From: Ensifer sp. PDNC004
GTDB lineage: Bacteria > Pseudomonadota > Alphaproteobacteria > Rhizobiales > Rhizobiaceae
DNA length: 64,000 nt
Direction of reading: 5' to 3'
NCBI RefSeq assembly: GCF_016919405.1
Contig: NZ_CP070353.1
Coordinates: 992,001 to 1,056,000, forward strand
Positions 31,737 to 38,760 of this stretch are shown here, piece by piece. The notes under the pieces were generated by a model. That model ran no database searches. It had not been told where the DNA came from and saw only the letters and a program-made list of their open reading frames with translations. The translations under genes and the position numbers were made by a program. Position 1 is the first letter of the stretch, and each line of letters opens with the position of its first letter.

Positions 31737-32398
31737 TTTCCCTCCTGCTTGCCGCGGCGAAGCTCGGATGCCTTGTGATCGACGCGAGCAATCGTCATGA
31801 GAACCGGCTTCAGTTCATCGGGAGCGGTGTCGTAGGCCATGACGCGGGTTGCGCGGCCGCCGTTCAATCGCGGCAACACTCCACGCGGGATCAGCAGCCA
31901 GTTCGCCGGGTCGGTATTCAGCCGGTTGCCGTCAACGCTCTTCAGGCACATGCCGTCTGGGATCGGTCCGTTGACCTGTTCCCAGAGGTAGACGTGCTTC
32001 AGGACATAGCGGCGCTCGTACCCGGTGTGCGGGTTCTGCTCGTCGATGCTGATTTCGACGTAACCGTCCTTGCTGACGCGCTCGTGGCCAAGGAACTTGG
32101 TGTTGTGCGGTAGGCCACCGGCCTTGAATTGAGTTCGGCGCGCGTTCGGGTGGCGACCGCCCTTCCCGGGCTCGCAGGGCACGCCCTTGTTGACGGGGAC
32201 CTGGCCCTTCACGAAGCAACCCGTACGGCCGGTCTTCCAGCCCTTGCGCTTGCGCAGCGCGTGCAGGTTTACCGCGGAGACGTCATCGCGCTGGAAGGTC
32301 GACGAGAATACGCGGTGATAGTCGCCGATTGGCAGAGTGCGGTTCGCCTCAAGCCATTCCATTTCGGCGGCGCTGTAGCTGATCCACTTGCCCTTCAT
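31733..32398 (-). CDS. HNH-type homing endonuclease-like protein
   Basis: A 221-residue protein from ATG 32398 (MKGKWISYSAAEMEWLEAN). The C-terminal block is that of phage HNH endonucleases: RYVLKHVYLWEQVNGPIPDG and then LKSVDGNRLNTDPANWLLIP. The usual catalytic His in the second segment is replaced (LKS instead of xxH), although the DGN and N residues remain. The N-terminal half is basic, with a WISYSAAEMEWLEA DNA-binding-like helix and a KTGRTGCFVKG segment. It may be a mobile endonuclease or a nuclease recruited for phage DNA processing; activity is uncertain because of the substitution. Confidence 0.78.
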   Translation of the reverse strand: MKGKWISYSAAEMEWLEANRTLPIGDYHRVFSSTFQRDDVSAVNLHALRKRKGWKTGRTGCFVKGQVPVNKGVPCEPGKGGRHPNARRTQFKAGGLPHNTKFLGHERVSKDGYVEISIDEQNPHTGYERRYVLKHVYLWEQVNGPIPDGMCLKSVDGNRLNTDPANWLLIPRGVLPRLNGGRATRVMAYDTAPDELKPVLMTIARVDHKASELRRGKQEGK

Positions 32399-32673
32399 TT
32401 CTCGGTACCGTCCGTGATGGCTTTGCCGTCGAGGGTTTCGGGCTGGCGGAAAATCGTCGGGAGCATCGGCTTGAAGCGGTCGCCGTGGTTTGCGACCAGC
32501 GTCGCGGCCTTGAGCGAAAGGTCGGAATTGCGAATAAGCTGCTCGCTGACGGCGACGATTGCGTCGGTGCGCTTCACCTCGGTTTCGATCTGCTCGACGG
32601 TAAGGTTCTCGTCGCTCAACCGCTCAAGCTGAGAAAACAGGTGGTTGTTCAAGTCGATGAGTCGGTTCTTCAT
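32395..32673 (-). CDS. Small helical phage protein
   Basis: A 92-residue protein from ATG 32673 (MKNRLIDLNNHLFSQLER), overlapping the upstream stop by 4 bases. It has a long helix with LERLSDENLTVEQIETE and then a LSLKAATLVANHGDR segment. Proteins of this size with a similar core are often found next to HNH genes in phage early operons. Function unknown. Confidence 0.65.
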   Translation of the reverse strand: MKNRLIDLNNHLFSQLERLSDENLTVEQIETEVKRTDAIVAVSEQLIRNSDLSLKAATLVANHGDRFKPMLPTIFRQPETLDGKAITDGTEK

Positions 32674-33053
32674 GACAGCGCCTTTGGGTTCTCTTTGAGG
32701 GTGACGATCCATGCGAGGACGAGCGCGGCCTCTTTGCCGGGCTTGTCTTTGAGACGGTCCTCGATCTCGGAAGCGGCGTAGAAAAGGGCGTCAGCGCGCG
32801 TTTGGGCGAACCTTCCCCACTTGGGGCCGACCCGATAGCCACCGCCGAAGTTGTCGCAATGAAAACTGGCCGACCACATCCACAGGCCGTCCGTGTGCTG
32901 GTGCAGTTGGATCGTAGCTCGGTCCCATGCCAAACGCGGATGCCGAAGCCGGTACACGGCGTCCGGATCGCCGTTGATTACGCCACCATCCGGATCGACC
33001 GACTTTCGAATTGCCGGACCGCGTAGCGTGTCGAACAGGCTCAGTTGCTGCAT
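32670..33053 (-). CDS. Hypothetical phage early protein
   Basis: A 127-residue protein from ATG 33053 (MQQLSLFDTLRGPAIRKS). A GTG one codon earlier is possible, but ATG overlaps the stop of the small gene at 33053-33151 (TGATG). It contains LAWDRATIQLHQHTDGLWMW and then GGYRVGPKWGRFAQTRADAL, a pattern seen in small phage proteins of unknown function. The QQLSLFD start resembles a short clamp-binding (QLSLF-type) peptide, so sliding-clamp interaction is possible. Confidence 0.65.
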   Translation of the reverse strand: MQQLSLFDTLRGPAIRKSVDPDGGVINGDPDAVYRLRHPRLAWDRATIQLHQHTDGLWMWSASFHCDNFGGGYRVGPKWGRFAQTRADALFYAASEIEDRLKDKPGKEAALVLAWIVTLKENPKALS

Positions 33054-33151
33054 CACTGATCTTCGTCCTTCAGTTCCGGTGCCAAATACTCGGCCCAGTC
33101 CAACCTACGGCCGGCGATCCGCTGCCACCGACGAGCGAGCCGGAGCCGCAT
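33053..33151 (-). CDS. Possible 32-residue protein coupled to neighbours
   Basis: An open frame from ATG 33151 (or ATG 33172 for 39 residues) to the TGA that overlaps the next gene's ATG. It encodes a basic start (MRLRLARRWQRIAGRRLDW) and AEYLAPELKDEDQ. It overlaps the end of the gene at 33105-33440 by 47 bases. The gapless coupling supports it, but the overlap and length leave it uncertain. Confidence 0.4.
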   Translation of the reverse strand: MRLRLARRWQRIAGRRLDWAEYLAPELKDEDQ

Positions 33152-33440
33152 TGACGCGGGCAAGCTTCGCATCCAGCGCAGCCAGACGGGCACGCAGTTC
33201 TCTTTGTTCACGCTTGCTCTCCTCGATTGCTGCTGCCCGCAGCGCATCCATTTCTTCGGCGTCAATCCGCCGTGCGGTGCCCTCCCAGATCGAGCGCGCC
33301 CGTCGCTGGGTGAACTCCTTCTGGACAAAGCGATTGATGAACTTGCTGGCTTCGAAAAAGACGTTGTCCAGCTTGCCGTAACGGCCGAGGGGGAAAGCCC
33401 CTCTCAGTAAATCTCTTGCCTCTAAAACGTCCGCGCTCAT
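33105..33440 (-). CDS. Charged helical phage early protein
   Basis: A 111-residue protein from ATG 33440 (MSADVLEARDLLRGAFPLG) with a GAAGGCGGCGAC region before it. It contains VFFEASKFINRFVQKEFTQR and WEGTARRIDAEEMDALRAA, then a helical end with AEESKREQRELRAR-type composition, likely a coiled coil. This looks like a DNA-associated or assembly-supporting small protein, but no known domain is recognised. Confidence 0.65.
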   Translation of the reverse strand: MSADVLEARDLLRGAFPLGRYGKLDNVFFEASKFINRFVQKEFTQRRARSIWEGTARRIDAEEMDALRAAAIEESKREQRELRARLAALDAKLARVNAAPARSSVAADRRP

Positions 33441-33557
33441 GTCGCCGCCTTCATTGAGAATTTTTTCCTTGGGGCGAGACCCCAAGCCCTTGTTGTCGGT
33501 TCCCAACACCTTGTCGTTCTCCTGTGCGATCTCTTCTCGTGTTGATGGAGAAGACTG

Positions 33558-33809
33558 ATGCGCACAGGCATTACTTCCGATGGAGAGGACGGCGCCGTTG
33601 GCGCGGCAGCCGGTCCCTCCCAGGTCATTCAGTTCCGCAAGACCGCCGCCGCACACGAAGGTCTTGCCGCCGGTGACGATCCCCTGTCGTCACCGGCCAT
33701 TCCCTTGGGATCTGCTGTTCAAGCCGTGGTCTTGAGGCTGGCGAACAAGCGGATCCGGTTGAGAGTTGAGAGCCCCAGCCGGGAGGAGGAAGACTGGGGC
33801 TCTCGTTGA
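33558..33809 (+). CDS. Doubtful 83-residue frame in a gap between operon parts
   Basis: ATG 33558 after GGAGAAG opens a frame of 83 codons on the plus strand (MRTGITSDGEDGAVGAAA). The stretch 33441-33832 otherwise has no gene. The product is low in hydrophobic core and could be a chance frame. It is listed because the gap of about 390 bases is otherwise unexplained. Confidence 0.3.
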   Translation: MRTGITSDGEDGAVGAAAGPSQVIQFRKTAAAHEGLAAGDDPLSSPAIPLGSAVQAVVLRLANKRIRLRVESPSREEEDWGSR

Positions 33810-33832
33810 TCGCGAGGGAGGAGGTGGCGCGA

Positions 33833-34021
33833 TCAATCCAGGATGACGCGGCGGCGGAGGTCGGACAGGACCACCGTCGCGATTTCGTCGTCGGTCATGT
33901 CGTTGAAATTCTTCTGAGCAGCCTCTCGGCGGAACTGCGCTTCGCAGAACCAGGCCACGCCTGCCAGAAGCGGAAAGGCGGGTGCTAATGTCGCGGCGAA
34001 CAAGATCTGAACGGCAATCAT
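33833..34021 (-). CDS. Small membrane protein
   Basis: A 62-residue protein from ATG 34021. Residues 2-25 form a membrane helix ([20 protein letters not shown]), followed by a cytoplasmic helix with TDDEIATVVLSDLRRR. Its start overlaps the stop of the preceding gene (34018) as ATGA. The function is unknown; a membrane anchor for phage replication or an anti-host peptide is possible. Confidence 0.65.
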   Translation of the reverse strand: MIAVQILFAATLAPAFPLLAGVAWFCEAQFRREAAQKNFNDMTDDEIATVVLSDLRRRVILD

Positions 34022-34194
34022 GCTGCTCTCCTTCGGGTGAAACTCGTGCGAGGTGGCCGGCGCTCGACGTCGAGCATGACGGCTCTGTCGAACTGATCTT
34101 CCGGGAGCGGGACACCGGTCGCGATCTCAACCGCGTAGACCTCTGCCCTGCTCGTCTCGATGTCGTGTTGATGCTCGACGGCGTGGAGGTTCAT
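34018..34194 (-). CDS. Small hypothetical protein
   Basis: A 58-residue protein from ATG 34194 ([20 protein letters not shown]), which overlaps the stop of the GapR-like gene as ATGA and ends overlapping the next gene's start. It is followed by [17 protein letters not shown] and a basic end. The two tight overlaps support translation, but it has no recognisable domain. Confidence 0.6.
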   Translation of the reverse strand: MNLHAVEHQHDIETSRAEVYAVEIATGVPLPEDQFDRAVMLDVERRPPRTSFTRRRAA

Positions 34195-35078
34195 GCGAAC
34201 TCCTGGTGCTCGCGCATCGCCTTGGTGCAGGTGTGGCAATGAGTTCGGCCTATGCCCGCGCACATCTCGGGACGCTGGCAGTGTGGTCGCAGCGGAGATG
34301 GTGGCTTGGCGAGGAAAGAGGGTGCAGGGACATCGACCGAAGTCAGATGCTCAACGCCGCCCTGCCGGCGCCCGTCAGTCGTTCCGGGCTCGGGCGACCG
34401 CTGACGGTCTTTATCGCCTTCGCCCCGATCCTCCGCGTCATCAGTCGCCGCGCCTTTGGCCTCGGCTTCCTCTTCGGGGTTCGTGGGGAATTTCGGTGCC
34501 TCTTCAGGCGAATTAGGTTGCCCATTCACGTCCGGGCCAGACGGTTCGAGGTCGGGAACGCTCCCTTGAGCCATGTCAGCGCTATCTGTGTTGGCGCCTC
34601 CCTCGTTCGTTGCGATCTCGGTGTGCTTGGTGACGATGTTGGCGCCGCCGTCAGCGCGGGGCGCGTCGTCGAGGATTTCCCCAGTCGTCGGGTCAAAGCT
34701 CTCTTCGCGCTCGATCATAATGTCGACTGCGGTCAGCAATGCCGCCCTGCCCGCGTTCGTCTGCATCGCGGTCGCGACCGTGGCGACGAGCTTCGGGCTC
34801 GTCTCGGCCTCTGGCTCGTCGAACATGTCGTACTGCTTCATGCCGAGCGCCTGCAGGTAGGTGTCGAGGATCGCTTCCTGTTCGGCGCGCTCGTCGGCAT
34901 CCTGTTTGCGGATCGAAATGACCTTGCGCAGGATCTTGGTATCGAAGCCCATGGCCTTCGCTTCGCCGTAGACGTCCTTGATGTCGTCGGCGAGCGTCTT
35001 CTTTTCCTCTTCGAGGCGTTCAATACGCTCGATGAAAGCGCGGAGCTGGTCACGCGCGACGATGTGTGCGTCAGACAT
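34191..35078 (-). CDS. GapR/DUF2312 protein with long acidic tail and Cys cluster
   Basis: A 295-residue protein from ATG 35078. Residues about 5-85 match GapR (DUF2312): [20 protein letters not shown], then [20 protein letters not shown] and the [10 protein letters not shown] end. Host GapR binds overtwisted, AT-rich DNA and guides topoisomerases. Residues 90-250 are an acidic, low-complexity region (E, D, G, P, T), and the last 32 residues carry a Cys cluster C-x5-C-x7-C-x2-C (for example HCHTC), which may bind a metal. Typical GapR is only about 90 residues, so this is an unusual fusion. It is in the early-left operon. Confidence 0.85.
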   Translation of the reverse strand: MSDAHIVARDQLRAFIERIERLEEEKKTLADDIKDVYGEAKAMGFDTKILRKVISIRKQDADERAEQEAILDTYLQALGMKQYDMFDEPEAETSPKLVATVATAMQTNAGRAALLTAVDIMIEREESFDPTTGEILDDAPRADGGANIVTKHTEIATNEGGANTDSADMAQGSVPDLEPSGPDVNGQPNSPEEAPKFPTNPEEEAEAKGAATDDAEDRGEGDKDRQRSPEPGTTDGRRQGGVEHLTSVDVPAPSFLAKPPSPLRPHCQRPEMCAGIGRTHCHTCTKAMREHQEFA

Positions 35079-35087
35079 TGTCAGTCC

Positions 35088-35591
35088 TCAAAATGGAATG
35101 TCGTCATCACGGTCGCGCGAGACGTCGACCGGATCGAGCTTGATGATCTTGATGCGCTGCATGACGGGAGCGTTTGCGCAGTAGGCGTCGACGGCAGCCA
35201 GCACGACGAAGGGAATGCCGGGTTGAAGGCTGGCGAGACGATTTGCCTCTTCCTGCGCCGAGGCTTTCGAACGGTGCTGATATGTCGAACCGCGCTGGCC
35301 GATGCCGTAGACCATCCAGAATTTCGAGGCCTTCGGCTGGGACAGGACCGCAGCCGCAACCTCGTCGCCAATCTCGTCGACCGGAGCGCCGGTCATCATC
35401 GTTGCGTCTCTCGCGACGGAAGCGCAGCGCTTGCGCTCGCCGTGCAAAGCTTTGACGATCATCGCGTCGAGTATTGGATCGTGTTCGATCAACTCGCGAC
35501 TGGAGACGGCGATGTGGTGCCGGATATCGGCCCCGAGCATGTTCGCGGTCTTCATGATGTCTTCGGGGATGGTCTGGGCGTCGGCGCTCAT
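35088..35591 (-). CDS. Hypothetical phage early protein
   Basis: A 167-residue protein from ATG 35591 (MSADAQTIPEDIMKTANML). The N-terminal half is helical with LIEHDPILDAMIVKALHGE and C-terminal half beta-rich with SKFWMVYGIGQRGSTYQHR and then VVLAAVDAYCANA. It overlaps the Cro-like gene end by 4 bases. It resembles proteins often found between cro and replication genes in rhizobial phages, but I cannot name a family. Confidence 0.65.
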   Translation of the reverse strand: MSADAQTIPEDIMKTANMLGADIRHHIAVSSRELIEHDPILDAMIVKALHGERKRCASVARDATMMTGAPVDEIGDEVAAAVLSQPKASKFWMVYGIGQRGSTYQHRSKASAQEEANRLASLQPGIPFVVLAAVDAYCANAPVMQRIKIIKLDPVDVSRDRDDDIPF

Positions 35592-35791
35592 TGGGCGAGT
35601 TCCTTACCGGCAGGAAGCAACGCCTCGACAGGGACCCCCGTCTCACGGCTGATAGCGACGGCAAGGGGCAATGACGGAGTGGCTTTCCCCGCCCTCAATT
35701 TTGAGATCATCGACCGATCACAGCCAACCTTAAGAGCAAGGGCGGCATCTGTGATCCCGTTTTCGGAAAGGTGTTTGGCGAGTGTCAACAT
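35588..35791 (-). CDS. Cro-like HTH repressor
   Basis: A 67-residue protein from ATG 35791 (MLTLAKHLSENGITDAALAL). It is a short XRE-type helix-turn-helix: ITDAALALKVGCDRSMISKL, then RAGKATPSLPLAVAISRETG, with the recognition helix around DRSMISKL. It is the first gene of the leftward operon, and its upstream region carries GTGAATGT operators, so it is likely the lytic Cro. The divergent gene at 35885 is the lysogenic repressor. Confidence 0.83.
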   Translation of the reverse strand: MLTLAKHLSENGITDAALALKVGCDRSMISKLRAGKATPSLPLAVAISRETGVPVEALLPAGKELAQ

Positions 35792-35801
35792 AGACACGAA
35801 T

Positions 35802-35842
35802 GTGAATGTGATGAACGTGAATGTCAAGCACTATGTGAATGA
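35802..35842. promoter_or_regulatory. Operators in the cro-cI divergent region (GTGAATGT copies)
   Basis: Three copies of the repressor motif occur between the divergent Cro-like and CI-like genes: GTGAATGT at 35802-35809 and 35817-35824 and a one-mismatch copy GTGAATGA at 35835-35842. A TTGACA reads on the minus strand at 35820-35825 and could be the -35 of the cro promoter, which would overlap the middle copy. The same 8-base motif recurs at 37711-37718. Confidence 0.7.
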
Positions 35843-35884
35843 CATTGCATCGACCAGAAGTGGCCGGGATGCGAAAATGCTGAA

Positions 35885-36304
35885 ATGGCACCAGTAAAAA
35901 AACCGAAGCCCGTTCTCGGCCAAACCTATCTTCGTCATTGGAGAGAACACAAAGGCATCGGCCAGCAAACAGCGGCCGATTCCATAAATGTGTCGCGTGG
36001 CCTTCTCTCCAAAATGGAGAACGCAACGTCGCCATACCTTCAGCAGCACCTGGAGGGCCTAGCAAAGCTTTACGGTTGCAAACCCGCCGATCTGCTGGGC
36101 ACGGATCCGCAGGCAACGGCTGTACCCGCGAGCCCAAAGATAACCTTGCGTTCAGCCCTAATCGCCTACGGCATCGACAGCGACGACCTGCCGGCGGTTT
36201 TCAAGGCGATTAAGGGATTCCTCGGCGAGATCGACGACGAGCAATCACAACAAGACCATCCTCATGATCAATCTGAACCCGCCAATCTCCACCGTGCAAA
36301 ATAG
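35885..36304 (+). CDS. CI-like prophage repressor (HTH)
   Basis: A 139-residue protein from ATG 35885. Residues about 15-70 form an XRE-type helix-turn-helix: YLRHWREHKGIGQQTAAD, then SINVSRGLLSKMENATSPY and LEGLAKLYGCKPADLLGTD. There is no C-terminal autoproteolytic domain (no Ala-Gly/Ser/Lys arrangement), and the protein is short, so induction probably works by an antirepressor or by another route rather than RecA-stimulated cleavage. The C-terminal 50 residues are helical and acidic (FKAIKGFLGEIDDEQSQ). It is divergent from cro and probably maintains lysogeny. Confidence 0.83.
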   Translation: MAPVKKPKPVLGQTYLRHWREHKGIGQQTAADSINVSRGLLSKMENATSPYLQQHLEGLAKLYGCKPADLLGTDPQATAVPASPKITLRSALIAYGIDSDDLPAVFKAIKGFLGEIDDEQSQQDHPHDQSEPANLHRAK

Positions 36305-36452
36305 CCATAGCGATCGAGATTTCAGCAGCTTTTCGTTTTATGACGGTCTCCATCTCCTCTTCGGTCTTCACGCCCGTGCCGTAGAGGAGATCCGCGACGG
36401 TCTCCTCGGCCTTGGTTGCGTATCGGGGCCTGATTTGATGGATGATCGCCAT
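36210..36452 (-). CDS. Small HGG-W-motif protein (second copy), convergent with repressor
   Basis: An 80-residue protein from ATG 36452 (MAIIHQIRPRYATKAEETVA). Its C-terminal half AILHGGDWRVQIDHEDGLVV closely parallels the product at 10147-10353 (HGGSWRIQVDHDDALVV), which lies by the antirepressor. It overlaps the end of the CI-like gene by 95 bases on the other strand. Both copies lie next to lysogeny regulators, so a role in immunity control is a reasonable guess. Confidence 0.65.
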   Translation of the reverse strand: MAIIHQIRPRYATKAEETVADLLYGTGVKTEEEMETVIKRKAAEISIAMAILHGGDWRVQIDHEDGLVVIARRRSRRGIP

Positions 36453-36692
36453 GTCTCTACACCCTTTCCGTGTCGTTGATTTCTCCCGGCAGATCGCCGG
36501 CGTGCGAAAAGGTCATGCTCGTTCTCCCTGGGACGCTTGAAACCGCCCAAACATGCCGGGAAAACTAGAACGAAACAAGAACAATTTAGGAAATCATTCA
36601 CACACGTTAACGGCTACTAAATGTAGCAGGCTCTCGCTTTGCGGGTCACTGCCTTGTTGAGCGCAGATTGCGAGAGATGGCCTGGTGGGCGC

Positions 36693-37538
36693 TTAGTCCG
36701 TTAGATCAACTACATCGTGGACGTTCATAACGGAGAATGCCACCGGCCTTTCCCCGCGCAATTGAAGCGCTACATCGACGACGAAACCTTTCTTGTACAC
36801 GTTCTCGTCTGCTTCTCTGATCTCGTGCTTGATGCGGGCCTCGGCGAGCTCTGACCCGTACATGAGCGCCAAAGGCTTGGCAGTAATCGATTGTATCATC
36901 ACTCTTTCGCCGGACGACTTCCCGACATCAGCGTCATTGACGTCAGATCGAGTAAAAATCATGAGGACGCGCTGGTGAATGTCAGACGTAGGCTTGGCCA
37001 GAAGCTTCTTGCGATCGTCAATCGTCTGGAGGGCCGTCCTCGCGTCCACTGCTGTGAACTTAAAACTGGCCTTAACCTGCCTCAAACCATCTGAGAACGT
37101 TACGGCTTCAAGCCTGTGGCTCGCAACTGGGTCGCTGGCGACCGATTTCATTGCGTCTGTGAAATCCCTGAACTCAGCCGATGTACTGATCTCAGGAGAC
37201 GTTGCCCGCGCAGGTGTAATCAGCGAAGTGACACGCCGGCCCCATCGACGCACAAAGTCCTCAAGAACGAGGATCTGATCCATGTGAGTGGCAGCTGCCA
37301 CGGCAAAGCCGGTTATCATGTCTGCTTCAATGCAGCCGTACCTTACCTCACGCACATACATTTTCGGGTCGCTTTTGGCGTCTGGGTAGCTCGCGGCGAC
37401 GAAGCGCTCGAACTCATTCGCGAGAGAGGTAAAAGCGCCGACGAAATCATGAAGCTCAACAGGCTGTTCCGTGTCGATCTTTAAAGTTATGAATACAGGG
37501 TTCTCGCTCATAAGTTGAGAATAGGATTGCACAATCAT
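36693..37538 (-). CDS. Hypothetical protein, candidate immunity or defence gene
   Basis: A 281-residue soluble protein from ATG 37538; a second start at 37511 is also possible. It is alpha/beta with an HDFVGAFTSLANEFERFV N-terminal part, a hydrophobic ADMITGFAVAAATHMDQILV segment, and a C-terminal beta part (KGFVVDVALQLRGERPVAFS). I do not recognise a domain. It lies between the repressor and the operator-controlled rightward operon, on the minus strand, a location in which lysogenically expressed superinfection or defence genes often occur. No experimental or motif support. Confidence 0.6.
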   Translation of the reverse strand: MIVQSYSQLMSENPVFITLKIDTEQPVELHDFVGAFTSLANEFERFVAASYPDAKSDPKMYVREVRYGCIEADMITGFAVAAATHMDQILVLEDFVRRWGRRVTSLITPARATSPEISTSAEFRDFTDAMKSVASDPVASHRLEAVTFSDGLRQVKASFKFTAVDARTALQTIDDRKKLLAKPTSDIHQRVLMIFTRSDVNDADVGKSSGERVMIQSITAKPLALMYGSELAEARIKHEIREADENVYKKGFVVDVALQLRGERPVAFSVMNVHDVVDLTD

Positions 37539-37594
37539 CGTTGTCTACACCCCTAGCGAGACATGTCGAAAGTAAGGTTACCCCGAGTCCTTAC

Positions 37595-37620
37595 AGCCCG
37601 CCCTGACCGGCGGGCTTTTT
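37595..37620 (+). terminator. Rho-independent terminator
   Basis: AGCCCGCC, CTGACC loop, GGCGGGCT and then TTTTT: a perfect 8-bp GC-rich stem followed by a T-run on the plus strand. It lies upstream of the rightward promoter and would stop transcripts coming from the left (for example from the cI side). Confidence 0.85.
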
Positions 37621-37686
37621 GCTGCCGGCGATTCTAGCAGGCGCTGAACGATCGGAAAACAGCGACCTTCAGAAATGTTCATGTAA

Positions 37687-37728
37687 TTCACATTCAGTAT
37701 TGACCAGTATGTGAATGTGATGCACTAT
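37687..37728 (+). promoter_or_regulatory. Rightward early promoter with repressor operators
   Basis: A candidate promoter has TTGACC at 37700-37705, a 17-base spacer and CACTAT at 37723-37728. The spacer includes GTGAATGTGATG beginning 37711, the same motif as in the cro-cI region. An inverted copy (CACATTCA) occurs at 37689-37696. The repressor would thus block this early-right promoter (PR-like). Confidence 0.7.
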
Positions 37729-37767
37729 TCCTTTCATCAGCAAGACGCTGACGAGAGGACGAAGCAA

Positions 37768-37992
37768 ATGGCGATGGTCACCCGATACAGCATCCAAGAC
37801 GAGGTTGGCCGGTTCCTGACGATCGCCGGCAGCTTCGCCTACGACGACGAGGATGCAGCCGAGTTCTGGGACGAAGACGAGGCCATCGCCGAGTTGGCCG
37901 CCTACCCCGGCTGCACGGTCGAGACCTACCAGCGCCTCTCCGATTTCCCCGATTTCACCGCAACGCCCTCGATCGAGAAGGAGGCCGCGTAA
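37768..37992 (+). CDS. Small acidic early protein
   Basis: A 74-residue acidic protein whose best start is ATG 37768 (MAMVTRYSIQDEVGRFLT). Earlier in-frame starts would fall in the operator. The rest is Asp/Glu rich (FAYDDEDAAEFWDEDEAI) with little hydrophobic core. It is the first gene of the rightward early operon. No recognised domain. Very acidic small phage proteins can mimic DNA, so an anti-host role is possible. Confidence 0.65.
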   Translation: MAMVTRYSIQDEVGRFLTIAGSFAYDDEDAAEFWDEDEAIAELAAYPGCTVETYQRLSDFPDFTATPSIEKEAA

Positions 37993-38228
37993 TGTCCTTC
38001 AAGCCCCGCCGCGTGAAGCTGCACGAACTATACCGAGAGGTCGAAGCCCTTGGCGGCGCCTCGCACACGTCTGAGGACGAAGTCTACAACCGCGCCGTCG
38101 ACGATGTTCTATCGATCCTGCGCGCCTCTGGCTTCGGCGAAGGCTTCTTCACCGACCAACCCGAATACGACAACCGCGCCCGCCTCGCTGCTCGCGAGTT
38201 CGAGCCGACTATCGGAGCAGCCCTGTGA
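37992..38228 (+). CDS. Small hypothetical early protein
   Basis: A 78-residue protein from ATG 37992 (MSFKPRRVKLHELYREVEAL), overlapping the stop of the previous gene (TAATG). It is helical with SEDEVYNRAVDDVLSILRAS and a C-terminal region with YDNRARLAAREFEP. Next gene starts inside its end. No known domain. Confidence 0.6.
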   Translation: MSFKPRRVKLHELYREVEALGGASHTSEDEVYNRAVDDVLSILRASGFGEGFFTDQPEYDNRARLAAREFEPTIGAAL

Positions 38229-38527
38229 GCGCGGCAAAGCACACCCCCGGCCCTTGGACGTTCGGCGTCAGGCGCGACAAGAGCATGTGGCTGTCGATCG
38301 GCGACCCGGCGAAAGGCCCGCATTACCAAGCGGACCTTTACGCTTCCGAAGACGATGCGCGCCTGATCGTCGCCGCGCCCGAATTGCTTCTGAATGAGCG
38401 CAAGAACCTTGCCACGATGCAGGTGTCTCGCCTTCGTCTGGCTGAATGCGGGAGGCCAACGGCCGAGCTTGATATCGCGATCGAGCAGACCGAAGCCATG
38501 ATCGCCAAGGCCGAGGGTCGGCCATGA
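38225..38527 (+). CDS. HTPGPW-type small phage protein
   Basis: A 100-residue protein from GTG 38225, overlapping the upstream stop. It begins AAKHTPGPWTFGV and has EDDARLIVAAPELLLN, a combination found in many small phage and prophage proteins of unknown function (the H-T-P-G-P-W ... A-R-L-I-A-A-P-E-L-L family). A second copy is at 42739. Confidence 0.75.
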   Translation: MSAAKHTPGPWTFGVRRDKSMWLSIGDPAKGPHYQADLYASEDDARLIVAAPELLLNERKNLATMQVSRLRLAECGRPTAELDIAIEQTEAMIAKAEGRP

Positions 38528-38760
38528 CCCGCCCTATCCAATTCGCGTGCGACCCGGCTGCGCGGTACTGCGAATGCGGCCACTGCACTTTCCCGCCGGC
38601 GCGAAACATCGACCTGGACGCGCTCGCCAAAGCGAACCGCGATTTCAGCGCCGCCGCCTACTTCATGATCCTCCTGTTCGCCCTCCTCGCCTTCATGGCG
38701 ATCGGCTTTGCGAACACCGAGGAGATCCACCGCAAAATCGTAGCCGAGAGGACCGTCTGA
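38524..38760 (+). CDS. Small membrane protein with N-terminal Cys cluster
   Basis: A 78-residue protein from ATG 38524 (MTRPIQFACDPAARYCECGH), overlapping the previous stop. It has four Cys in the first 22 residues (AC, YCECGHC) that may bind zinc, then a helix at residues about 44-63 (AAYFMILLFALLAFMAIGF) that would span the membrane, and a short tail. It lies in the early-right operon. Function unknown. Confidence 0.65.
   Translation: MTRPIQFACDPAARYCECGHCTFPPARNIDLDALAKANRDFSAAAYFMILLFALLAFMAIGFANTEEIHRKIVAERTV

Noticed and set aside
34206..35897. Long plus-strand frame (563 codons) opposite GapR-like and Cro-like genes
   Set aside because: It overlaps four supported minus-strand genes and has antisense composition.
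36368..36601. A minus-strand frame of 77 codons near the repressor
   Set aside because: It overlaps the HGG-W gene start and has no binding site or domain; the gap 36453-36692 has no supported gene.
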